The notes under the pieces are model-generated. The model saw only the letters and a list, made by a program, of their open reading frames with translations. It had not been told where the DNA came from and did not search any database. From an uncultured Clostridia bacterium (lineage in GTDB: Bacteria > Bacillota > Clostridia > Oscillospirales > Ruminococcaceae): a DNA stretch of 12,849 nt. The stretch lies in contig CAMWNQ010000038.1 of assembly GCA_947175655.1 (NCBI GenBank), positions 1 to 12,849 of the forward strand. The letters are read 5' to 3'. Both the position numbers and the translations under genes were made by a program. Position 1 is the first letter of the stretch; every line of letters begins with the position of its first letter. This document shows, one piece after another, positions 4,497 through 12,673 of this stretch.

Positions 4497-7115
4497 TTAT
4501 TCGTCATCTGATTCATCAGATACTTCTACTTCTGTATCTTCAATATTTTCTATGTCAATATCAGAATCAGCATCAATATCTTCTTCTGTTGTCTGTTCAA
4601 CTTCCTGAATTTCAGCAGAATCATCGTGTTCAGTACGTGTAAATGCAACTACTTTTACATCGTCCCTAACTCTCATAACACGCACACCCTTTGAAACACG
4701 TCCCATTATTCTTATATCACTTGTTTTAATTCTGATTATTATGCCATCACTTGAAATTAATATTATATCATCAGTATCATCTACTACTTTTATTCCGCAA
4801 ATAAAGCCTCTTTCCTTATCTGTCTTATAGTTAGTAAGACCATATCCGCCTCTTGCCTGTATTCTGTAGTTATCAATTTCAGTACGTTTTCCGTATCCGT
4901 TTTCAGTTACTGTAAGAAGTGATGCACCATCTCTCACTCGTGCCATAGATACAACATAATCACCCTCACGGAGTTTTATAGCTCTTACACCGTGAGCTGA
5001 ACGTGACATAGGTCTTATGCAGTCCTCACGCATACGTATGGCCATACCATTATGAGTAGCAACAAAAAGTTGTGAATTGCCTGATGTCATTCTTACTCCT
5101 GATATTTCATCATTTTCATCAAGACCTATAGCAATAAGTCCATTCTTTCGCACATTCTTATAGGCTGAAAGTTCAGTACGCTTTATTTTTCCGTTTTTTG
5201 TCACAATGACAATATATTTACCACTGTCGAAGTCTTCTGTCTTTATCATTGATGATATTTTTTCACCGTCTGAAAGAGGCAGGAGATTTATAAGATTAAA
5301 TCCTCTTGATGCTCTTGAACCGTCCGGTATCTCATAGCATTTGAGCTTGTACATTATACCCTTGTTTGATATGAATAAAATATTATCGTGACTGGAGCAC
5401 ACAAACATTTCTTCAACATAATCTTCATCACGCTGTTTCATACCTGTAACGCCACGTCCGCCCCTTCTCTGAGTCTTATATTCATCAACCGGCATTCGCT
5501 TGATATAGCCGTTTCTGGTAAGTGTTACAACACTTTCTTCTACTGGTATTAAATCTTCAACGTCAACTTCTCCGCTTACAGCTTCAATCTGAGTTCTTCT
5601 GTCATCATTGAATTTTCTTTTTATTTCTGCAAGGTCTTTAAGAATTATCTCATAAACCTTTACAATATCATTCAGAATTTCTTCAAGCTCGGATATTTTT
5701 TGAAGAAGTGCATATAATTCATCAGTTATTTTTCTTCTTTCAAGTCCTGTGAGCTGTCCAAGCTTCATCTGAACTATTGCATCTGCCTGTTCTGATGAAA
5801 GACCTTTTTGTGCATAAATATGAATGCCTGTCATATCATATTCGGCACTGTTAAGGAGTGCTGACATATCTTCATCTTTAAAACGCTCCAGCATACGCTC
5901 CTTGGCCTCTGAAATCGTCTTACTTGTACGGAGTATACTTATAACCTCATCAATGTAATCAGCCGCCAGAACAAAGCCCTGAAGTATATGAGCCCTTTCG
6001 AGAGCCTTTTTGAGTTCAAACCTTGTTCTTCTTCTGATTACATCAACCTGAAATTCAAGATACTTTTCCAGCATTGATTTGAGAGTCATAATTTTAGGCT
6101 CACCGTCAGAAAGTGCAAGCATAATTACGCCTATTGTATCTTGAAGTTTTGTATAACTGAAAAGCTTATTTAAAATAAGCTGAGCATTTGCCTCTTTCTT
6201 AAGCTCAATAACTATTCTCATTCCCTGACGGTCTGATTCGTCTCTGAGGTCATAAATGCCTTCTACACGCTTATCCTTTACAAGCTGTTTTATACTGCTT
6301 ATAAGTTTGGTTTTTCTAATCATATAAGGGATTTCATCAACTATAATGCTGTTTCTTCCCTTTACTTCTTCAAAATGAGTCTTTGCACGAAGTGTTATTT
6401 TTCCTCTGCCTGTTGCATATGCAGCACGTATTCCAGCTTTTCCCATAATTATGCCACCTGTAGGGAAATCAGGTCCTTTGATACATTCCATAAGTTCATC
6501 AAGAGTGCAATCAGGATTTTCTATGATGAGTTTAAGGGCATCTATAACTTCTGCAAGGTTATGAGGCGGTATATTTGTTGCCATACCTACAGCAATACCA
6601 GTAGAACCGTTTACAAGAAGATTAGGGAATCTTGACGGAAGAACTGCTGGTTCTTTAAGACGGTCATCATAGTTTGATACAAAATCTACTGTATCTTTGT
6701 TTATATCCATAAGCATATCAAGTGTAAGCTTTGCCATTTTTGCTTCAGTATAACGATATGCAGCTGCTCCGTCACCATCGATTGAACCAAAATTTCCGTG
6801 ACCGTCAACAAGCGGATATCTAAGTGAAAAGTCCTGTGCAAGTCTTACAAGTGCATCATATACGGAGGCATCACCGTGTGGATGATAGCGTCCAAGAACT
6901 GAACCTACTGTATCCGCACATTTTCTATACGGTTTTTCAGGAGTAAGTCCATTTTCATAAAGTGTATATAAAATTCTTCTGTGTACAGGTTTTAAACCGT
7001 CTCTTACATCAGGCAATGCTCTTGAGACTATTACTGACATTGCATATTCAAGTATGGAGTTTTCCATTTCGTCAACAACATCAACGTTTATTATTTTTGA
7101 ATTATCCTTATACAA
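4497..7115 (-). CDS. gyrA: DNA gyrase subunit A
   Basis: GyrA cuts and rejoins DNA in the A2B2 gyrase that introduces negative supercoils. The 872-residue protein begins with a family-typical SILEYAMSVIVSRALPDVRDGLKPVHRRILY (20-50). The catalytic tyrosine is Tyr122 in YRYTEAK. The GyrA box QRRGGRG at 549-555 opens the beta-pinwheel C-terminal domain that wraps DNA, which identifies it as gyrase rather than topoisomerase IV ParC. The quinolone-resistance region reads GDASVYD (81-87), with alanine where E. coli has Ser83 and the aspartate 87 kept. The last 40 or so residues form a very acidic tail. The start is TTG at 7115, with AGGAGG (7123-7128, minus strand) 7 nt upstream; the next ATG would cut conserved sequence. 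It is the last gene of the yaaA-recF-remB-gyrB operon, 40 bp behind the YcxB-like gene. Confidence 0.97.
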   Translation of the reverse strand: MYKDNSKIINVDVVDEMENSILEYAMSVIVSRALPDVRDGLKPVHRRILYTLYENGLTPEKPYRKCADTVGSVLGRYHPHGDASVYDALVRLAQDFSLRYPLVDGHGNFGSIDGDGAAAYRYTEAKMAKLTLDMLMDINKDTVDFVSNYDDRLKEPAVLPSRFPNLLVNGSTGIAVGMATNIPPHNLAEVIDALKLIIENPDCTLDELMECIKGPDFPTGGIIMGKAGIRAAYATGRGKITLRAKTHFEEVKGRNSIIVDEIPYMIRKTKLISSIKQLVKDKRVEGIYDLRDESDRQGMRIVIELKKEANAQLILNKLFSYTKLQDTIGVIMLALSDGEPKIMTLKSMLEKYLEFQVDVIRRRTRFELKKALERAHILQGFVLAADYIDEVISILRTSKTISEAKERMLERFKDEDMSALLNSAEYDMTGIHIYAQKGLSSEQADAIVQMKLGQLTGLERRKITDELYALLQKISELEEILNDIVKVYEIILKDLAEIKRKFNDDRRTQIEAVSGEVDVEDLIPVEESVVTLTRNGYIKRMPVDEYKTQRRGGRGVTGMKQRDEDYVEEMFVCSSHDNILFISNKGIMYKLKCYEIPDGSRASRGFNLINLLPLSDGEKISSMIKTEDFDSGKYIVIVTKNGKIKRTELSAYKNVRKNGLIAIGLDENDEISGVRMTSGNSQLFVATHNGMAIRMREDCIRPMSRSAHGVRAIKLREGDYVVSMARVRDGASLLTVTENGYGKRTEIDNYRIQARGGYGLTNYKTDKERGFICGIKVVDDTDDIILISSDGIIIRIKTSDIRIMGRVSKGVRVMRVRDDVKVVAFTRTEHDDSAEIQEVEQTTEEDIDADSDIDIENIEDTEVEVSDESDDE

Positions 7116-7155
7116 AATTCTGCCTCCTCATAAAATATCAAACAACAAATTATAC

Positions 7156-7746
7156 TCAACCCATTGTTTTTTTACGGAAAATTTCAAGTTCACTTTCCGT
7201 AAAATTCAGTTTAGGAACTACATAATAGAGTTCTTTAACCTGATATATTATAAAATATTCGTCATATTCAAGAACTTTAAGACCATTGTTAAAATAAAGC
7301 TTGCTACTTTCAATAACTTCCGGCAGTTCATCACCAAAAAGCTCTTTTTCATTATTTTCATCAGCTTTATCTTCACTTTCATCAAGATTATTATTTTCTG
7401 AATTTTCCTGAATTATAGTGCTTATCTCTATAAAAGTTTCAAAAACAGTCATTTTATAGGTTTCGTCTTCCATAAGCTTTACAGCATTGAGAAGACTGGT
7501 TTTAGCCTTTTTAGGATTATACCAGTTTACCGCCGAAAGTCCGAGACATAATGCTGAAAGAACATATGACATTACATTTGAAGAATCCTTTACAGCAGAA
7601 ATTATATAAACTACTCCAAGTATCAGAAAAAGAATGCTTATAATATAAGTTTTTGGATAAACAAATTTTTTCTGCCACTGTGTAAAGGATTTTTCAAAGA
7701 ATTCAAACGGTATTCTATATTCTTTTTCGAGTATTTTTTCTTCCAT
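7156..7746 (-). CDS. YcxB-like membrane protein between gyrB and gyrA
   Basis: The 196-residue product has a short polar N-terminus, two hydrophobic segments (about residues 33-52 and 59-76) that should form a membrane hairpin, an acidic low-complexity linker (114-141), and a C-terminal beta-rich segment. The last part (LYFNNGLKVLEYDEYFIIYQ, then YYVVPKLNFTESELEIFRKK, 150-193) matches my memory of the YcxB-like C-terminal domain, whose function is unknown. Its ATG is 6 nt past the gyrB stop, with no Shine-Dalgarno evident, so it probably depends on translational coupling to gyrB. gyrA follows 40 bp later. A membrane protein lodged between the gyrase subunits is unusual compared with Bacillus, where gyrB and gyrA are adjacent. 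The family call is moderate; the gene call is firm. Confidence 0.75.
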   Translation of the reverse strand: MEEKILEKEYRIPFEFFEKSFTQWQKKFVYPKTYIISILFLILGVVYIISAVKDSSNVMSYVLSALCLGLSAVNWYNPKKAKTSLLNAVKLMEDETYKMTVFETFIEISTIIQENSENNNLDESEDKADENNEKELFGDELPEVIESSKLYFNNGLKVLEYDEYFIIYQVKELYYVVPKLNFTESELEIFRKKTMG

Positions 7747-7752
7747 ATGCTG

Positions 7753-9684
7753 TTATATATCCAAATTCTTTACATACTTTGCGTTTTTCTCAATAAACAA
7801 ACGTCTTGGCTCTACTTTATCACCCATAAGTATTGTAAATACTTCATCTGCTTTCATAGCATCTTCCATATTTACTTTTACTATTGTTCTTCTTTCAGGG
7901 TCCATAGTAGTTTCCCAGAGCTGTTCAGGGTCCATTTCACCAAGACCCTTATATCTTTGAACCTCAATTTTTGAAGTATTTCCGTTTTCGTCAGCAAGTT
8001 CAGAAATATACTTATCACGTTCTTCCTCGTTGAAAGCATAGAAAAGCTTTTTACCTCTGCTTACTCTGAAAAGCGGGGGCTGTGCAAGATATATATTTCC
8101 ATTTGAGATAAGCGGACGCATATATCTGAAAAAGAAAGTCAGAAGAAGAGTTCTTATATGTGCACCATCAACATCGGCATCAGACATAATGATAACTTTT
8201 CCGTATCTGAGCTTTGATATATCAAAATCTTCACCTATTCCAGTACCGAGAGCTGTTACAACAGGTAAAAGCTTGTCATTTCCATAAATTTTATCTATTC
8301 TTGCTTTTTCCACGTTAAGCATCTTGCCCCAAAGTGACAATATAGCCTGATAACGTCTGTCACGTCCCTGTTTTGCTGAACCTCCGGCTGAATCTCCCTC
8401 AACAATATAAATTTCTGTATATCTGTTGTCACGTTCCGCACAATCTGCAAGCTTTTCAGGAAGAGGAGATTTTCCAAATATTGCTTTACTTCTTTCTTGT
8501 TCTCTCGCTCTTTTGGCTGCTTCACGGGCTTTTAACGCAGATACGCTTTTTTCAAAAATAATCTTTGCTATTTCAGGATTTTCTTCAAGATAATTCATAA
8601 GCTTTTCCTGAATAAGATTTTCAATAAATGGCTTCACTTCAGGATTTCCAAGACGTACTTTGGTCTGACTCTCAAATTCGCATTCTGTAAGCTTTACAGA
8701 TATAATTGCAGTAAGACCTTCACGGACATCATCACCTGTAAGCTTTTCATTATCCTTGAGAAGACCAAATTTTTTACCATATTCGTTCACTACTTTTGTA
8801 AGAGCATTTTTAAATCCTGTTTCGTGAGAACCACCGTCAATAGTATGAATATTATTGGCAAAAGAAAGAACAACTTCGTTATAGCTGTCATTGTATTGCA
8901 TAGCTATTTCTGCAGTTGTGTCACCTTTTCTGCCTGATATATATATGACTTCTTCGTGAAGACTGTCAAGTCCTCTTGTATTGTGAATATGCTCGACAAA
9001 TTGTCTGATACCGCCTTCATAGTAAAGAACTTCACTGCGAATATCATCAGGATTTCTGTAATCAGTAAATACAATTTTTATTCCCGCATTAAGAAATGCC
9101 TGTTCACGAAGTCGTTTAAGAAGGGTTTCATAATCATAAACAGTTTCTTCAAAAATTTCAGAATCTGCCTTGAATTTTACAGAAGTTCCTGTTTCAGAAG
9201 TATCACCAATAACCGCAAGTTCCTTGAAATACTTACCCCTTTCAAAACGCTGAAAGTGTATATGCTGTCCGTCCTTTACAGTAAGTTCAAGCCATTCTGA
9301 AAGAGCGTTTACTACTGATGCACCTACACCGTGAAGACCACCGGAAAACTTATAACTGCCTCCGCCAAATTTTCCTCCGGCATGAAGAACCGTATAAACC
9401 ACAGTTGCTGCTGATATTTTTTCCTTCGGATGTATGCCTACTGGTATACCTCTTCCATTGTCAGATACTTGTATTATATCGCCTTCAAGTATATTTACTG
9501 TAATTTCCGTACAGAATCCGGCAAGAGCCTCATCAATGGAGTTATCCACTATTTCATATACAAGATGATGAAGACCTTTTGCTCCGGTTGAACCGACATA
9601 CATTCCCGGACGTTTTCTTACTGGCTCAAGCCCTTCAAGAACCTGTATATCATCTGCACCATAATTCTGATTCTGCTGTGCCAT
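7753..9684 (-). CDS. gyrB: DNA gyrase subunit B
   Basis: GyrB supplies the ATPase of gyrase. The 643-residue length fits the Gram-positive form without the enterobacterial insert. Visible parts in order: GHKL ATP-binding fold with YEIVDNSIDEA (Glu44 catalytic, Asn48 metal-binding), DNGRGIPV (75-82) and GGLHGVGASVVNALS (115-129); the transducer QTK loop (340-342); TOPRIM with EGDSAGGSA (429-437) and the DADVDG acidic triad (Asp502, 504, 506); and the C-terminal QRYKGLGEM (576-584) and DPERRT (595-600). The TOPRIM segment reads LWGKMLNVEKA, with Trp where many gyrases have Arg. GTGGAGGG (9691-9698, minus strand) lies 6 nt before the ATG. It sits 24 bp behind remB and 6 bp before the YcxB-like gene. 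Confidence 0.97.
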   Translation of the reverse strand: MAQQNQNYGADDIQVLEGLEPVRKRPGMYVGSTGAKGLHHLVYEIVDNSIDEALAGFCTEITVNILEGDIIQVSDNGRGIPVGIHPKEKISAATVVYTVLHAGGKFGGGSYKFSGGLHGVGASVVNALSEWLELTVKDGQHIHFQRFERGKYFKELAVIGDTSETGTSVKFKADSEIFEETVYDYETLLKRLREQAFLNAGIKIVFTDYRNPDDIRSEVLYYEGGIRQFVEHIHNTRGLDSLHEEVIYISGRKGDTTAEIAMQYNDSYNEVVLSFANNIHTIDGGSHETGFKNALTKVVNEYGKKFGLLKDNEKLTGDDVREGLTAIISVKLTECEFESQTKVRLGNPEVKPFIENLIQEKLMNYLEENPEIAKIIFEKSVSALKAREAAKRAREQERSKAIFGKSPLPEKLADCAERDNRYTEIYIVEGDSAGGSAKQGRDRRYQAILSLWGKMLNVEKARIDKIYGNDKLLPVVTALGTGIGEDFDISKLRYGKVIIMSDADVDGAHIRTLLLTFFFRYMRPLISNGNIYLAQPPLFRVSRGKKLFYAFNEEERDKYISELADENGNTSKIEVQRYKGLGEMDPEQLWETTMDPERRTIVKVNMEDAMKADEVFTILMGDKVEPRRLFIEKNAKYVKNLDI

Positions 9685-9708
9685 TTTTTTCCCTCCACTT
9701 TTGGTTTT

Positions 9709-9984
9709 TTATATTTTAAACCCTGCTTCACAGAGTGTTACATTAAGCCGTCTTTTTAGTGTTGATACCGCAAGCTGTGATATATATACAGTCTCAATGC
9801 CATTTTTAAAAGCAACTATAAAACTTTTAGGCATTTCAGAAGTGGTATAAACACACAATTTATCTTTTTCAGCACGTTCGAGATATTCTTTTGTATATTT
9901 TCCGATAGTAGTATTTTCAATGTCAAAAATCCCGATTATATCGCTTATTCTGACAGAATACTCATTGCCTATATGAAGATACAT
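9709..9984 (-). CDS. remB: RemB/YaaB family regulator (DUF370)
   Basis: This 91-residue protein matches the RemA/RemB (DUF370) family: MYLHIGNEYSVRISDIIGIFD at the start, then the strand-rich core with SFIVA, ETVYISQLAVSTLKRR near residues 65-79. In Bacillus, RemA and RemB (YaaB) control biofilm matrix genes, and yaaB occupies exactly this place between recF and gyrB. That is why I assign remB rather than remA. The start ATG directly abuts the recF stop (TAG then ATG, no spacer). A CGGAGAG within the end of recF lies 9 nt upstream, giving translational coupling. RemA-type proteins form ring-shaped DNA-binding oligomers. Whether this one still regulates matrix genes in this organism is not visible here. 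Confidence 0.88.
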   Translation of the reverse strand: MYLHIGNEYSVRISDIIGIFDIENTTIGKYTKEYLERAEKDKLCVYTTSEMPKSFIVAFKNGIETVYISQLAVSTLKRRLNVTLCEAGFKI

Positions 9985-11100
9985 CTAGATTATCTCTCCG
10001 TTCCTGACACAGAATATTTTGCCCTTAATTTCAGGCAACAAAGCACTTTCGTTACATGTAGTTATAAAAACCTGCATATTTTTGATTATATCAAATACAA
10101 GTTTCTGACGGCTTTCATCAAGTTCACCCATTACATCATCAAGAAATACAACGGGTGGTTCACTGCTTTTTTTTGAATATATTTCAGCCTGTGCAAGCTT
10201 AATTACAAGGGCTGTACTTTTTATCTGTCCTTGAGAACCGAATTCCCTTGCATTAAAGCCATTTATTTTTATTATTATATCATCACGGTTTGCACCTGTA
10301 TGAGTACAGCCGGTTTTTACATCATATTCGGTCATTTCACAAAGACGATTGTAATATTGACGTACAGCATTTTCATCAAACGGATTTTCAAAATCAAGGG
10401 TTTTAAATACATTCGATGAATAAACAATTTCAAGAATTTCTTTTTCTCCAGTTATTTGACCATAAAGTCTTCTGCACACTTCATTCAGCTGTTTTATATA
10501 AGCATTTCGCATATATGAAATATAAACACCCTCTCTTGAAGCCTGAACATTCCAAGCGTCAAGTTCTTCGGGCTTTGACAATCCCTGAGCTATATTTTTC
10601 AGCAGGGAATTCCTTTGATTTATAATAACATTATGTTTTGTTATATGCGAAACAGCTGACGGATTGAGCTGAGATAATGCCATATCAATAAAATTTCGTC
10701 TTTTTTCCGGAGCACCCTTGATTATTTCAGTATCATCAGGTGTAAATGATATACACTTAAAAACATCAAAAAGACCACTTGTGCCTTTCAGTTTCACTTC
10801 ATTGAGATGAAGATTTTTCACTGATGACCCTGATTTTCTAAGTTCATATGATATTTTCTGATTTCTTCTTGAATCTTTTATGCATATTTCAGAGATCATT
10901 TTATTTGCATCAACACCGATATAATCTTTTTCTTTTGAGCCTCTGAAACTCTTACAACCTGTTAAAATCCACATAGCTTCAAGAAGATTTGTCTTACCCT
11001 GAGCATTTTTTCCGGTTATTATATTATATCTTTCATCAGGTAAAAGACTTATTGACTTTAAATTTTTGAAACCTTCTATTTTTGCTGATGTTATTATCAC
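9985..11100 (-). CDS. recF: DNA repair and recombination protein RecF
   Basis: RecF is an SMC-like ATPase that helps load RecA at gapped DNA through RecOR. The 371 residues carry Walker A GKNAQGKT (30-37), the conserved FTPDD at 119-123, GANRDD (269-274, GPHRDD in many relatives), the signature FGSQGQ (287-292), and Walker B VVFLDDVMGELD (317-328). The start is GTG at 11100, because the next residues (MIITSAKIEGFKNL) match the family and GAGGT in the end of yaaA sits about 9 nt upstream. Its GTG overlaps the yaaA TGA by 4 nt (GTGA), a coupled arrangement. Its stop abuts remB. Confidence 0.95.
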   Translation of the reverse strand: MIITSAKIEGFKNLKSISLLPDERYNIITGKNAQGKTNLLEAMWILTGCKSFRGSKEKDYIGVDANKMISEICIKDSRRNQKISYELRKSGSSVKNLHLNEVKLKGTSGLFDVFKCISFTPDDTEIIKGAPEKRRNFIDMALSQLNPSAVSHITKHNVIINQRNSLLKNIAQGLSKPEELDAWNVQASREGVYISYMRNAYIKQLNEVCRRLYGQITGEKEILEIVYSSNVFKTLDFENPFDENAVRQYYNRLCEMTEYDVKTGCTHTGANRDDIIIKINGFNAREFGSQGQIKSTALVIKLAQAEIYSKKSSEPPVVFLDDVMGELDESRQKLVFDIIKNMQVFITTCNESALLPEIKGKIFCVRNGEII

Positions 11101-11309
11101 TTCACGGTTACCTCTATACCGTCAAAAGAAACAACATCTCCGCTTCTTATTTTTTTTCCTCTCATAGTACATATTTCACCATTTACTGTAACTTTTCCGT
11201 CTTTTATAGCTTCTTTTGCCAAACCTCCGGTTTCAGCCATACCAGTAAATTTAAGAAGTGAATCAAGTTTTATATACTCGGTTACAATTGATATTTCATT
11301 TGATGACAT
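11097..11309 (-). CDS. yaaA: S4 domain RNA-binding protein YaaA
   Basis: The 70-residue product is essentially one S4 domain: IKLDSLLKFTGMAETGG, then LAKEAIKDGKVTVNGEI, then the GKKIRSGDVVSF turn. The yaaA gene lies between dnaN and recF in most Gram-positive bacteria. The family is thought to bind RNA, possibly ribosomal, but its exact role is not settled. AAGGGGAG (11315-11322, minus strand) lies 5 nt before the ATG, and a strong promoter sits about 43 bp further upstream. This makes it the first gene of the six-gene operon ending in gyrA. Confidence 0.92.
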   Translation of the reverse strand: MSSNEISIVTEYIKLDSLLKFTGMAETGGLAKEAIKDGKVTVNGEICTMRGKKIRSGDVVSFDGIEVTVK

Positions 11310-11351
11310 AAAAACTCCCCTTGAATAAAAATATATAGACCTACAACTTAT

Positions 11352-11380
11352 ATTTTACTACAAAATCACTTTTTTGTCAA
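11352..11380 (-). promoter_or_regulatory. Sigma-A promoter of the yaaA-recF-remB-gyrB-gyrA operon
   Basis: On the minus strand, TTGACA (11380-11375) and TAAAAT (11357-11352) are separated by exactly 17 bp. The -35 is perfect and the -10 matches 5 of 6. Transcription would start near 11345, about 35 nt ahead of the yaaA ATG. It lies in the 97-bp gap after dnaN, so the operon can be expressed independently of dnaA-dnaN. Confidence 0.8.
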
Positions 11381-11406
11381 GAAATACAGGGAAAAATAAA
11401 AAATTA

Positions 11407-12510
11407 TTATCTAAGCTGTATTGGCATAAGCAGGAATATGAAATCTTCTCCTTCAGGAGGAAGTATTTTTATTACTTTTGTACTTCCGCTGAGCTGAATT
11501 TTTATCTTGTCGCTCTCAGACGCTCTGAGGGCATCCAGAGCGAATTTATTGTTGAAGCCTATTGTTATTGGCTGACCCTCAATCTCGGCGTTAAAAGTAT
11601 CGTCAATCTCTCCTATGGACGTTTTACATTCAATATGGACTTCTCCGTTTTCAAATGAGCATTTTACAGGAGACTGATTTTTGCTGTTGAGCAGAAGTGA
11701 ACAACGTTCCATACTTGTTATAAAATCTTTTGTATTGAGTAATACTTCTGTTTTAAAATCAGCAGGAATGCTTTTTTTATAGTTATGGAATTCCCCATCA
11801 ATAAGTCTTGATATAACAAAATAACCATTTATATCAAAAATTACATTTTTAGGATTTATATATATATTACATTCTCTTTTACCGTCATTGTCTTTCATAA
11901 GACCTGAAAGTTCCAGAAGTGTTTTTTTGGGAACAACAAAATAATTCTTTTCGATATATTCAATATTCTCACTTCTTATAGCAAGTCTGAATCCGTCCAT
12001 TGCAACCATATTGAATTTGCCGTTTTCTATGTCAAAGAGTTCTCCGGTAAATATTGGCTTTATTTCACTTGATGCTACAGCATAACTTGTTTGAGAAATC
12101 ATTGACTTAAACTTATCCTGCGAAATTTTTATTGGATTTTCTGTATTTACTTCTGGTAAGTCAGGATAATCCTCAGCTGACATTGTTGCTATTGAACACT
12201 GTGTATTTCCGCTTGATATAGTAACTGTCATATTTGGATTAAGTTCAAATACGATAACATCATCGGACATTTTTCTTGTCATTTCACTGAAAATACGTGC
12301 ATCTGCAACGAATTCGCCTTCTCCTTCGGTTATAGCCATAAGAGAAGTTCTTATTCCAATTTCAAGGTCATATCCGGTAAGTTCAAGTTGATTCGGAGTA
12401 ACTTTTACTTTTATTCCTTCAAGAGCTGGTATAGTTGACTTTGAAGCTACTGCTCTCGAAACATTTGTGATTGCTTCACAGAGAAACTGCTTGTTACATG
12501 AAAATTTCAT
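11407..12510 (-). CDS. dnaN: DNA polymerase III beta sliding clamp
   Basis: DnaN is the ring-shaped homodimer that holds DNA polymerase III on the template and is the docking site for many repair proteins. The 367 residues fit three topologically similar clamp domains of about 120 residues each. MKFSCNKQFLCEAI, with SRAVASKSTIPALEGIKV at 18-35, is the standard opening, and FLLMPIQLR is the standard C-terminus that forms part of the partner-binding pocket. AGGAAAGG (12521-12528, minus strand) lies 10 nt before the ATG. Upstream is the origin segment, where dnaA would be expected to follow. No hairpin terminator is visible behind it, only a U-rich stretch, so some read-through into yaaA is likely. 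Confidence 0.96.
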   Translation of the reverse strand: MKFSCNKQFLCEAITNVSRAVASKSTIPALEGIKVKVTPNQLELTGYDLEIGIRTSLMAITEGEGEFVADARIFSEMTRKMSDDVIVFELNPNMTVTISSGNTQCSIATMSAEDYPDLPEVNTENPIKISQDKFKSMISQTSYAVASSEIKPIFTGELFDIENGKFNMVAMDGFRLAIRSENIEYIEKNYFVVPKKTLLELSGLMKDNDGKRECNIYINPKNVIFDINGYFVISRLIDGEFHNYKKSIPADFKTEVLLNTKDFITSMERCSLLLNSKNQSPVKCSFENGEVHIECKTSIGEIDDTFNAEIEGQPITIGFNNKFALDALRASESDKIKIQLSGSTKVIKILPPEGEDFIFLLMPIQLR

Positions 12511-12553
12511 TTTTTTGATTCCTTTCCTGAATTAAATTTTTTTAAACTGATTT

Positions 12554-12585
12554 CTATAAGTTTTTTTGAAAACTCTTTTTGTCAA
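12554..12585 (-). promoter_or_regulatory. Possible weak dnaN promoter
   Basis: On the minus strand a perfect TTGACA (12585-12580) is followed by a -10-like TTATAG (12559-12554), but the spacer is 20 bp, longer than sigma-A promoters tolerate well. It may be a weak dnaN promoter, or a chance match in AT-rich DNA with dnaN read mainly from dnaA. Confidence 0.25.
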
Positions 12586-12602
12586 AAAATCGTGTTCACA
12601 AT

Positions 12603-12611
12603 TTATTCACA
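12603..12611 (+). promoter_or_regulatory. Near-consensus DnaA box TTATTCACA
   Basis: TTATTCACA fits the TTATNCACA consensus and differs from TTATCCACA at one base. A poorer copy, GTGTTCACA, lies 11 bp to the left (12592-12600). The box also forms the left arm of an inverted repeat TTCACA-TTTT-TGTGAA (12606-12621). It lies on the dnaN side of the A-rich tract, so it may serve DnaA control of dnaN or origin architecture. Confidence 0.6.
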
Positions 12612-12621
12612 TTTTTGTGAA

Positions 12622-12654
12622 GGTGTAAAAAAAAGAAAAAAACAATAATAAATA
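12622..12654 (+). other. A-rich probable DNA unwinding element
   Basis: After GGTGT this stretch is almost only A and T with one strand strongly A-rich, ending AATAATAAATA directly before the TAG repeats. Its low melting energy and its place next to the trio repeats fit the unwinding element that opens first at the origin. Confidence 0.6.
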
Positions 12655-12669
12655 TAGTAGTAGTAGTAG
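12655..12669 (+). repeat. DnaA-trio: five tandem TAG repeats
   Basis: TAG occurs five times in a row at 12655-12669, then GGAC, then the first TGTTGAAAA box at 12674. DnaA-trios are described as 3'-GAT-5' repeats on one strand next to a DnaA box, and DnaA extends along them to open the duplex. Read from the box leftwards this strand gives GAT five times with that polarity, so unwinding should proceed towards dnaN. Confidence 0.75.
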
Positions 12670-12673
12670 GGAC

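Noticed and set aside
7054..7401. Plus-strand 115-codon ORF antisense to the YcxB-like gene and gyrA start
   Set aside because: Phe/Ile-rich translation of AT-rich antisense DNA with no ribosome binding site; the minus-strand genes account for the region.
8956..9300. Plus-strand 114-codon ORF inside gyrB
   Set aside because: It is antisense to conserved gyrB sequence, lacks a ribosome binding site and has a composition typical of a shadow frame.
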